A stretch of 64,000 nt of DNA, taken from NCBI GenBank assembly GCA_030765455.1, contig JAVCCM010000040.1:1-64000 (forward strand). The letters run 5' to 3'. Shown in pieces: positions 35,701 through 43,127 of this stretch. The number at the start of each line of letters is the position of its first letter. The first letter of the stretch is position 1. Below the pieces are notes generated by a model. It was not told the DNA's origin. It was given only the letters and a program-made list of their open reading frames with translations, and did no database searches. The stretch is from Candidatus Electryonea clarkiae (lineage in GTDB: Bacteria; Electryoneota; Electryoneia; Electryoneales; Electryoneaceae). The translations under genes were made by a program, and so were the position numbers.

Positions 35701-37755
35701 ATACCATCTGCACTCGGTCCCGATAACATGGTAGCGCCTTACTGGGACGAGCTTCGTACCGGCGGTAACTGCAGGATTTGCTATTACTACGATCAACCGA
35801 ATGGCAGATTTATAGTCGAGTGGTACAAGATACGGGGTTCAAGCGGTGGTGAGGGTACATTTGAGGTGATTTTCTACACTCAGAACGAAAGACCTACACG
35901 TACTGGAGATGCTGAAATATTGTTCCAGTACGACGGCAATATAACTATCACTACTACTACACAATACAATGTTCCGGGTTATACAGTCGGGATTGAAAAT
36001 GGAACTCAAAGTGACGGAATTTTATTCAGTTTCTATGGTGAAGAATATCCCGGTTCAGCAGGTATTGAAGACGAAAGAGCGATTTTGTTTACTACAGATT
36101 ACAGTGTTCCATCCGGTTCAATCGAGGGTACTGTAACTGACCTTGAGAGCGGAGATCCTTTGCCCGATATCTTGGTGCAAATGACCAACGGTTTTCTCAG
36201 CACATACACCGATGATGAGGGGTACTACAGGTTTGACGGCTTGCTTGAGGGTGTATTCGGGATTGAATTAGTAGCAGAGTGTTTCAATCCGGGACTGCGT
36301 GAAAACATAGAAGTTATGCCGAATGAAGTGGCAGAGGCTGATTATGAGATGATTTATCCACTGTTCAGCCTTGATCCTGAGGAGATTATTGAATTTGTTC
36401 CGGCAGATACTCAGCATATTGTAACCATGACAGTTGCTAATTACGGAAATGGACCTCTTGATTTTTCATCCAGTATCGAATTTTCGGAAGACGCGCTGAA
36501 TAACAGGCACGGCGATAATAATGGCGAAAACGAACTTGATGATCGATGGGATGAACTGCTTACTTTTGAGTTGACTGAAGAAGAAAGCCGTAACAGGGGA
36601 GTTGTGTTTTTCAAGAATCATTTCATTGTGAGCGGATCAAACAATTTTGACCCTGTTGGTCCAAACTTCTTCTATATCTATGATAGTCTTGGCGTATTAG
36701 CATCTACTATTGATCAACCTGTTCCAGAGGACGATCGCACTGCCCAGGGTATTTTCGCCATGACATCTGACGGTCAATATTTTTACGGTGTTGACAATGG
36801 AATTCTTTACCAGATGGATATTGACTTTGAATCTGAGGAAGCTGCGGTTAGTGATACAATCACGGCTCCAATCTTACAGGCGAAGTACTTGGTTTATGAT
36901 GATATACATGACCTCTTCTGGATGGGAGATATTACGAGTGACGTTTACGCTATAAATCGAAACGGTGATGCTTTCATGCAAGTGGTTCAGGATTTCAGTC
37001 CTCGCGGCGCCGGTTGGTATGCTGAAGATCCAAACGGTTTCAAGCTGTATTTTTTCTGTCGTGCTACTGGGGTTGAAGAAACAAGAATTGTGCGGATGGA
37101 TGCGGAAACGGGGGAGAGTCAGGTAGTAGCAACATTCGATGATCCCGAAGGAAACATGGTTCCGACCGGGGCGGATATAACCTATCTATGGGATCCCAAT
37201 TACTGGACACTCGTCAGTGTACTTGATAATGGCGCACACGATAGCCTGAAAGTATGGGAAATCAGTGACTACACTGCCTGGGCGGAATTGTTGAATCCAG
37301 GCGGCTCCCTCGATCCAGGCGATTCTACTGATATAAGTGTCAGGATACGCTCGACCGGTTTACCGAGAGGATTGCAATATTCCTGCTGGGTTTATTATGA
37401 GCATAATGCCTGCACCGAGGATAACGAAGTAGTCGTAATCACAATGGACACAGAGGATGAGGTTGACATTGATGAGTTGACAGTTCAACCCCTTGAGTGG
37501 AATCTTGGTGATGTCTATCCAAATCCATTCAATCCGACTACTTCCATCAGATTCTCCCTGAAGGAAAACGTGATGGTAAATGCAAGGGTATTCAATATCC
37601 TTGGACAGGAAGTAGCCGAACTTGCCAATCGACCAATGACCGCAGGTTTTCACTCACTGACTTTCAATGGCGCTGACATGGCAAGTGGAATGTACTTCCT
37701 CCGTTTTGAGGCGGGACCTTTGAATGATATCAAGAAGATGATAATTATGAAGTAA
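32731..37755 (+). CDS. Gingipain-like (peptidase C25 family) protein with type IX-like sorting domain
   Basis: This is 1674 residues; the ATG follows GGAGG and opens a signal peptide (ending VFGAT). A propeptide-like region (30-210) is followed by a C25-type caspase-like fold (about 225-580): WEALAPWIEWKRQRGW, YVVFIGDASG, VGVGRISV and PFVIDITCGTG with Cys459 at the nucleophile position. The gingipain His motif (GHGS) is not present: the matching place reads FDRGYLG (about 427-430), so catalysis is doubtful. Beta-sandwich domains follow, then a nidogen-like NxxxAPYWDELRTGG stretch, a carboxypeptidase-regulatory-like domain (SGSIEGTVTDLESGDPLP, about 1130) and the sorting domain (VYPNPFNPTTSIRFSL to MIIMK, about 1595-1674). 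It is probably a large cell-surface protein. Confidence 0.85.
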   Translation: MKKVSLVAVLFFAVIGLVFGATQQRSADDILPVKVLDRVITENGMELSLEIKEPAWSSFKDDGAAIETAEFVSGGALIVEGYPSVPVVGRMFRIPPRSGVIVETLDSEYETFTEEEYTALYGDAGFFDEVNSDLDENSWYPGMLAAAGEPAVFHDFRVSNLITYPVQVNTALREVRVYNNIQVNVRFEGVDDRNTIPTVPTAISEAFLPWYRLMLDWDENELDEYEVYHGNVVVVMENNDVIWEALAPWIEWKRQRGWDLEFLTDDDVDNFNANGIRSALTERFTTSSPKFDYVVFIGDASGGISVPAATQYGDHPYSLLAGNDQLSDVGVGRISVTSANMLNTYVNKVLTYERDIDFDNTAWYRRGMVARSNTGAGVSKVMLMRYARRCMLNIGYTRVDSAYSSPYGIGNVRSRSITAINSGLSLYFDRGYLGTGIPYNSSINLTNTNMTPFVIDITCGTGNWVSGNGNNEGYMRAGTPNSARGAIGAIGMATSGTSVEFNNCIGGGSLWAILQLRVLALGDIILGGKVNGWNNFAGNNDGRLNQFLDWYNLMGDPTVWVWTGTPLELDVTAANRIELGENSYSITVEADRDPLPDAWVTLYKVDDNEDIVVKGKTDQDGELTLHVPFAYTGDAILTVSKQHFAPDQTEISVVSPDARVSYADVTIIDDGTRGTIGNDNGKADAGETIGLEITAKNFGNDDETDVSVTLDSNEPWVLDIDGDIDYGNLEAGASSEGQGVILVNIDIEAQKNWNLNFDVEFSTEADDYTGTLQVSVNAPLFAMYNINGANQIDPGEEDDIIVELMNVGTINVGSSTALLRTLDPYMDIVEGDAEYDAMNVGEYNGTSFTIAAHEATIPGHVARAYVVIETEEGYVDTTCFSIVLGSKSEGDPCGPDRYGYYAFEDSDTDFEDHAPEFEWVEINPYAQNNDYNGTVLNINDTSENDDEAIRIDLPFDIQYYGNEFDELTVMGNGMVAFGNQRDVSLARNWTIPSALGPDNMVAPYWDELRTGGNCRICYYYDQPNGRFIVEWYKIRGSSGGEGTFEVIFYTQNERPTRTGDAEILFQYDGNITITTTTQYNVPGYTVGIENGTQSDGILFSFYGEEYPGSAGIEDERAILFTTDYSVPSGSIEGTVTDLESGDPLPDILVQMTNGFLSTYTDDEGYYRFDGLLEGVFGIELVAECFNPGLRENIEVMPNEVAEADYEMIYPLFSLDPEEIIEFVPADTQHIVTMTVANYGNGPLDFSSSIEFSEDALNNRHGDNNGENELDDRWDELLTFELTEEESRNRGVVFFKNHFIVSGSNNFDPVGPNFFYIYDSLGVLASTIDQPVPEDDRTAQGIFAMTSDGQYFYGVDNGILYQMDIDFESEEAAVSDTITAPILQAKYLVYDDIHDLFWMGDITSDVYAINRNGDAFMQVVQDFSPRGAGWYAEDPNGFKLYFFCRATGVEETRIVRMDAETGESQVVATFDDPEGNMVPTGADITYLWDPNYWTLVSVLDNGAHDSLKVWEISDYTAWAELLNPGGSLDPGDSTDISVRIRSTGLPRGLQYSCWVYYEHNACTEDNEVVVITMDTEDEVDIDELTVQPLEWNLGDVYPNPFNPTTSIRFSLKENVMVNARVFNILGQEVAELANRPMTAGFHSLTFNGADMASGMYFLRFEAGPLNDIKKMIIMK

Positions 37756-37794
37756 GAAGCTCAATAGAATTTGAACATCTGGTTTTCATTTTTT

Positions 37795-37829
37795 TGGCGG
37801 TGACGATTTTGTCATCGCCATTATTTTTG
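37795..37829 (+). terminator. Rho-independent terminator after the C25-family gene
   Basis: TGGCGGTGAC and GTCATCGCCA pair over ten bases with one G-T wobble around a GATTTT loop, followed by TTATTTTTGT. It lies 40 bases after the stop. Confidence 0.8.
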
Positions 37830-38134
37830 TATGCCGGCTTTATTGCTACACTTGAAAATAATATCTCATTTTGGGTGCCCAGGACAGCTCGATGTCCCGG
37901 TTTATCAATAGATACCGTATTGAATACATGGGACAATATTTCGATAACCAGTATATACTATAATGCGTTCCGGCGAATCCAATCGAGGGAGATATTCACA
38001 GGATACAGGGATGCACAAGATATTTGACAACCATTCAACACATTCATTCCCTATGTACAACACCCCGATTATCTTTGTACATTATTTCAAAGGAGCGCAG
38101 TGCTTTATATTCTCTTAATTGTCAGGGAGGAAGT
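37830..38134. other. Intergenic region with a possible palindromic repeat
   Basis: This gap of about 300 bases has no supported gene. GGGTGCCCAGGACAGCTCGATGTCCCGG at 37874-37901 contains GGACA/TGTCC arms. The rest is AT-rich and must hold the promoter of the transglutaminase-like gene. A strong GGGAGGAAGT ribosome site sits just before 38135. Confidence 0.4.
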
Positions 38135-40405
38135 ATGTTACGGTTTGTCAATGTTGTTTTAATTCTTCTGTTTATCGCCGGTTTTTCAGTTGTAACCGGG
38201 AATGAGTCCCGCGAAACAACCGGTATTACCGGTGAAGAGATACATAAATTATACACTGTTGCTGAAGTTGACCTGGCAAAAATAATTACACCGGGGAGTA
38301 AATTACTAAGCCGGTCAAATGCTCTCCCTGCGGATACTTATCCTTCTTATGAACCTTTCAACCTGGACGGCTGGATTTTATTGGAGTCGGTCTCATCCTC
38401 TGTCAGTGTTCCTGCAGAGGGACATTATGCACTTCGACTCGATCTCCAGGCGGGGAGCATTGAAGAATTACGCGCTGACAGTATTTTGAGTGACAATTGC
38501 TGGGAAGCTATCGAACGTGCTCCTGAATGGATGCGTAACGATCTTATCGATAATCTAATTGAATATGGTTTTTGGGATTTTCTCCAGGAAGAAGCTGCTG
38601 ATGTAATACTCAACGCCGAAGAACCTTATGTCGATGAAGTAGCATATACCGTGGCTCATCTTTCCCCTCAGCTTATAATAACCGGAGATATGGCTTGGGA
38701 CTTGGGCTTGATAGCTGATAATGCTGAAGATGTTTACGCTTCTGATGAATATCTCGATTACGTACAAATCAATGATTACGGTACAGTTGAGGATGGTGAT
38801 TACTGGTCAACGGCAGAATACTCAGTCGTAACTCCTGAGGGTGATACTACTTCTATCGAAATCGACCGGGACATATACTACATGTACGTTGTTCATCCAA
38901 GGATTTCCGATGAAGCTCCTCGATATATCAATCCTGCCACAGGGCAGGCTACTGATCCACCTGAAGGAAAATTCTGGCGGGATTACTTCCTGAATGAAGC
39001 GGATGAAGATTATACTTCTTTGCGGGATATGCTGGAAGACTGCGGGATAATGTATGGTAATATGAACAATAACAATACTGAAGAAAATGGAGCAGTCGGA
39101 TTAGTCACACGCTGGATCCAGGATATCATGGAATTTGGATCAGGACAGGAACGTCCAATACAGCCTGTCCGGATCTATGGACTACACCTGGGACGTTGCG
39201 GCGAACATCAGGATATAACCGCCGCCGCCGCAAGAGCTGCACTTATTCCGGCATTGGGAACTTGTTCTTTTTCGGAAGACCATGTCTGGAACGAGTTTTT
39301 CACCGGAACCGAATGGCAGCAATGGGAGCCTGTTAATGGTTATGTCAATAATCCCCTGGCATACCAGGGCTGGGGTAAACATTTTCCGGCAGTGTTCAAC
39401 TGGGTGTCAGACGGTACTGTCTGGACTGTTACGCAAAGGTATCACACCGAGACAACAAATCTTGCGGTGCAAATTCTCGATGCTGAGGATAACCCGGTTG
39501 ATGGCGTCAAGGTTAAGATGATAAGTGATTACCTGTATGGAGGAATGCAGTTCGCTACATGCGGATATACGGATTCCGATGGAAATGTCGAATTTTCTAT
39601 TGGTGGCGGACGGAACATTTATCTCGCAATTTCAGGTCCACTGGGTCGTCATCCGAACAACCAGAATGCAGGAGTACTCGTTGTTGAGGACAGTGATACA
39701 GAAGTTGAATACGAATGGACATATAATTATGAAGAATCTGTTCCTACACTGACATTTGAAGAAGCTGAATTACCACAGGAACCGTCCGAGAATTTCCATC
39801 TTGATCTTTCTTATGAATTTGGTAATGAAGTCACAACCGGAATTATTTTCAGTAATTCCAATTTTGTCTCTGAAATTGGTGATGGTGCATCAGTGGATGT
39901 CTTCGTATGCGATGAAGAGAACTATGAACTATACTTCGATGGAGATGAATTCGAAGCCTATACTGAGTTTGATGTAAACGAAAATGGTGGAAATGTCGAT
40001 TTCACACTTCCGGAGGATGGAGCCTGGTATGTTGTCTTCAGTAATGACAATAGAGTAGTGAATCGCCACCGTGTCGATCTTGTAGCAGATTTATATGTGG
40101 ATGAGAATTATTCATCGGTCAGCAGCAATGAGACAGTACCGCTATCTTATGCACTTCATCCGAATTACCCGAACCCGTTCAACGGTGTCACCAATGTTAG
40201 TTTCAGTATCGCGTCAGCCGGGGATACTGCTTTAAGGGTTTATAACATAGCTGGACGTGAAGTACTCAATCGACAGTTAGGGACACTTGCGAGCGGTGCA
40301 TATTCAGTCCCTCTCGTAATGGACGATCTGGCTTCAGGAGTTTATTTTTGTGAGTTAAACAGTGGGAGTTTCTCAGCATCTAATAAGATGTTATTATTAA
40401 AATAA
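38135..40405 (+). CDS. Secreted transglutaminase-like protein with type IX-like sorting domain
   Basis: The product is 756 residues from the ATG at 38135, directly after AGGGAGGAAGT; the frame upstream has no signal peptide. Signal peptide to about residue 23. A transglutaminase-like papain-fold core spans about 320-420: LGRCGEHQDI with Cys355 as predicted nucleophile, AAAARAALIPA, EDHVWNEFF with His383, and QWEPVNGY, where the third catalytic residue, usually Asp, falls on Asn401. A carboxypeptidase-regulatory-like beta domain (about 440-525) and more beta sheet follow, then the sorting domain (HPNYPNPFNGVTNVSFSI to MLLLK). A role in cleaving or cross-linking at the cell surface is possible but not shown. 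Confidence 0.8.
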   Translation: MLRFVNVVLILLFIAGFSVVTGNESRETTGITGEEIHKLYTVAEVDLAKIITPGSKLLSRSNALPADTYPSYEPFNLDGWILLESVSSSVSVPAEGHYALRLDLQAGSIEELRADSILSDNCWEAIERAPEWMRNDLIDNLIEYGFWDFLQEEAADVILNAEEPYVDEVAYTVAHLSPQLIITGDMAWDLGLIADNAEDVYASDEYLDYVQINDYGTVEDGDYWSTAEYSVVTPEGDTTSIEIDRDIYYMYVVHPRISDEAPRYINPATGQATDPPEGKFWRDYFLNEADEDYTSLRDMLEDCGIMYGNMNNNNTEENGAVGLVTRWIQDIMEFGSGQERPIQPVRIYGLHLGRCGEHQDITAAAARAALIPALGTCSFSEDHVWNEFFTGTEWQQWEPVNGYVNNPLAYQGWGKHFPAVFNWVSDGTVWTVTQRYHTETTNLAVQILDAEDNPVDGVKVKMISDYLYGGMQFATCGYTDSDGNVEFSIGGGRNIYLAISGPLGRHPNNQNAGVLVVEDSDTEVEYEWTYNYEESVPTLTFEEAELPQEPSENFHLDLSYEFGNEVTTGIIFSNSNFVSEIGDGASVDVFVCDEENYELYFDGDEFEAYTEFDVNENGGNVDFTLPEDGAWYVVFSNDNRVVNRHRVDLVADLYVDENYSSVSSNETVPLSYALHPNYPNPFNGVTNVSFSIASAGDTALRVYNIAGREVLNRQLGTLASGAYSVPLVMDDLASGVYFCELNSGSFSASNKMLLLK

Positions 40406-40436
40406 ATATAACGATTTTTGTAGGGCAGGGTTTTGT

Positions 40437-40616
40437 CTAAATTTCTAATTTAATCTGGCTATTTTGATTATCGTTAGCGAGAACTTATTTCACGCAAAGT
40501 CGCTAAGTGAGCAAAGCCCGCAAGAGTATCATACTAATTCTATGCATCCTTTAACAGATGAGAACAATTTCCTGCCAATGAAGGTGGGGTATAGATAAAA
40601 GTTTTCGGAGGTTGCG
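40437..40616 (+). repeat. Duplicated leader, copy 1, before the first propeller gene
   Basis: About 180 bases before the start at 40617 match those before 43128. The best-conserved part is CCTTTAACAG-TGAGAACAATTTCCTGCC-ATGA-GGTGGGGTATAGATAAAAG (40549-40591), then the GGAGGTTGCG ribosome site and the first codons. It may carry the promoter or an mRNA structure, or just mark the gene duplication. A degenerate GCAAAG-type repeat lies at 40491-40525. Confidence 0.75.
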
Positions 40617-42911
40617 ATGTACGGTTTAAAGAAGTATCGAAGAGCACTGCTTGTTGTAGCATTTCTTGCGTTGATTGCGCAGGTGTATGCCCAGGATAGT
40701 TTGGGAACGTCCCTACTCGATGGACTCCAGTCGATTGACAATTTTTACGACGTTGCGCTCGCAGGCGATTACGCCCTGATTGCGGCAGGATCGTCGGGAT
40801 TGCTGGTTGTTTACGATCCAGCCGGAGAACCGGAAATTGTTGCTCAGGTCGGCGAGCGGATTGAAATCGTCTCGACTGTAAAAATACAGGGTGACCGTGC
40901 TTTGACAACCGGCTCCTATCTCACCTACTACGATATTTCCAATCCCACTGATCCGGAAATTATCTGGCAAATCGACAATAATACTGAATTGTACAATGAA
41001 TGGTCTGTCTGGAAGGATAACCTGATCGTGAATGATGGTATGTACGAGATTATTATTCGCGAGATAAACGATGAATCACAATCCGAGGAACTTTCGAGTA
41101 TCTCAAAAAGAGACGATAATCAATTCGGTTATCGCTTATCATGTCAAATAAAGGATAATTACCTGATTGCGGTATGCGACATCGAGTACTATCACCCAAC
41201 ATTCCGAGTCTGGAATTTGACCGATCCGGAAAATCCGGAACAGATTGTATCTACAGTAATGGAAGAGATGGATAGCATCGATCCGTTTGAAATAAACGTC
41301 AACGGTGAATTGATGGTTTTGGGTACTTATGAAACAATTTACTTCTTTAATATCGAATCCCTTGAATCCCCAGAGCTGTTTAGCAGAATTACCATTAGTG
41401 GTTTCGGTTCTTCTCATAACGAAATGAATTTCCTGGATGATCGTGTTTTTGTTTTCACGAATTATAATCGTCATATCAAATCGATATCGCTTGAAGACTT
41501 AAATAATCCTGAAATCAGCGAAACGCTGGTAAGAGGATGTGGTGGAGAATGTGGCTTTGATGTTACAACTTCTACCCTGGTTTTCGCAGATTTCTTCGGG
41601 TTGCAAAGCTGCGACATTACCGATCCGGATAATTTTGGAGAAATATGCAGATTTGAACCTTTTGAACGCTGGTATGGCTTAAGGAACCTTGGCGATCTAT
41701 TAATTATGTCGTATGGATTTTACGAACGGGAGTACATGCGTTTCGACTTTTCCGGCAGGAATGAGCTTGAGAATATAGGTTCTTTTAATCCAGAAAGAGA
41801 AGGATTCGACCATTATGGTATTAATCCTTACAAAGATGATATCCTTGTGTTTCAGTGGTCTGACTGGAATAACGACGACGGTGGTTTTGAAACGCTGGAC
41901 TATCAGTTTCAACTGGCGACAATCGACCCGAATGACAACCTGGACATTGTCTTTCGCGGTGAGCTTCCGGCACTTGACGACTGGCTTGCCATTTACAGTG
42001 ACGAGGCAATTTACGAAGCCGGTCAGGATACAAGCCATAGACATCCGTACCTGAAAATCTGGGATATTACCGACCTTGACGCGCCGGTAATGACCAATGT
42101 TCTCAACATTGACGGCGATATTATCGCAAGACCGATGGTATATGAAGATTATTTATATCTTCTCATTGATTATGAGGCGATGGACAGATCCCTGGCGATT
42201 TATTCACTGGATAATCCTTTCGCTCCGGAAATACTTGTCGACATGACTCTTGATCCGTGGTATTTGCGAGAGTCAATTATTATCGAAGATCTGATATTCT
42301 TCAAAGGTTCCAGTTCCTATATCATTTATTCCCTTGCAGATCCTGAAGATCCGATGCCTTTAAATTCGACACATTTTTACCATTACAATTACGACATCCT
42401 GGATTATCACGATAACAAGCTCCTTCTGGGTTATGATCCAGGACGTGAAGCTGCGCTGAAATATTACCAGGTTTATGATATTTCGGATATAGAAAATCCT
42501 GAACTGATTGCCTGTTACCCGGTTCAAGGCTGGCCTAGTTTGGGACATCTTGATGGTGATCGGATTCTCGCCTCCTGGGGCCTGGGATATGGTGTCTTTG
42601 CTTTCGGCGAAAATTCTGTCGGGCAAAATAAAATATCAGTACTTCCTCTCAATTCTTTCCTTGATGTTTACCCCAATCCGGCGAATCCTGGCTCAGTTGT
42701 CTCTGTGAATTTGGCTCAATCAGGATTGTTGACTTTGGAACTATATGACTTACTTGGTAGACGAATTGCGCGATTGGCAAATGAAAATTATCAGGCAGGA
42801 AATCACAGATTTAATATTAACGATTTAATGCTGCCCACAAGCGGGTCTTATTACTTGACAGCTCGATCTGAAGATCAGTCGGAAACAAGGCGAATCGTGA
42901 TGTTGAAATAA
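40617..42911 (+). CDS. Secreted LVIVD-like beta-propeller protein with type IX-like sorting domain (copy 1)
   Basis: This is a 764-residue exported protein, GGAGG before the ATG, signal peptide ending QVYAQ. The body consists of repeated units of about 45-50 residues ending in DIS/DLTDPENPE-type turns (YYDISNPTDPEIIW, WNLTDPENPEQI, WDITDLDAPVM, YSLADPEDPMPL), as in LVIVD-repeat propellers; I expect one or two propellers. The last 85 residues are the sorting domain (LDVYPNPANPGSVVSVNLAQSG to IVMLK). It is a close paralogue of the next gene, with the same first seven residues and leader. Function unknown; a cell-surface binding protein is likely. Confidence 0.8.
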   Translation: MYGLKKYRRALLVVAFLALIAQVYAQDSLGTSLLDGLQSIDNFYDVALAGDYALIAAGSSGLLVVYDPAGEPEIVAQVGERIEIVSTVKIQGDRALTTGSYLTYYDISNPTDPEIIWQIDNNTELYNEWSVWKDNLIVNDGMYEIIIREINDESQSEELSSISKRDDNQFGYRLSCQIKDNYLIAVCDIEYYHPTFRVWNLTDPENPEQIVSTVMEEMDSIDPFEINVNGELMVLGTYETIYFFNIESLESPELFSRITISGFGSSHNEMNFLDDRVFVFTNYNRHIKSISLEDLNNPEISETLVRGCGGECGFDVTTSTLVFADFFGLQSCDITDPDNFGEICRFEPFERWYGLRNLGDLLIMSYGFYEREYMRFDFSGRNELENIGSFNPEREGFDHYGINPYKDDILVFQWSDWNNDDGGFETLDYQFQLATIDPNDNLDIVFRGELPALDDWLAIYSDEAIYEAGQDTSHRHPYLKIWDITDLDAPVMTNVLNIDGDIIARPMVYEDYLYLLIDYEAMDRSLAIYSLDNPFAPEILVDMTLDPWYLRESIIIEDLIFFKGSSSYIIYSLADPEDPMPLNSTHFYHYNYDILDYHDNKLLLGYDPGREAALKYYQVYDISDIENPELIACYPVQGWPSLGHLDGDRILASWGLGYGVFAFGENSVGQNKISVLPLNSFLDVYPNPANPGSVVSVNLAQSGLLTLELYDLLGRRIARLANENYQAGNHRFNINDLMLPTSGSYYLTARSEDQSETRRIVMLK

Positions 42912-42949
42912 TTACAGAGATAAACATGATAGATAGGTTTTTAGTTTGA

Positions 42950-43127
42950 ATTTCGAACTTAATTCAGCTATTCTATTTTAGCTTTAGCGAGATCTTGAAT
43001 CACGCAATGTGGTTGAGTGATCAAAGCCACCAAAGGTAACATATTAATTTTGTGCGTCCTTTAACAGTTGAGAACAATTTCCTGCCCATGAGGGTGGGGT
43101 ATAGATAAAAGCTTTTAGGAGGTTGCG
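42950..43127 (+). repeat. Duplicated leader, copy 2
   Basis: The partner of 40437-40616. The conserved block CCTTTAACAG...GGTATAGATAAAAG lies at 43059-43111 and is followed by AGGAGGTTGCG and the start codon at the same distance within two bases. Confidence 0.75.

Noticed and set aside
40485..40600. Cyclic di-GMP (GEMM) riboswitch in the duplicated leader, suggested by ACGCAAAG-like bases
   Set aside because: The required GEMM order (CAGGGCAAACC, then GGACGCAAAGCCUCC and a GGUAGGUAGCGGGG-like end) is not present. The ACGCAAAG bases look like a short dispersed repeat and are altered in copy 2.
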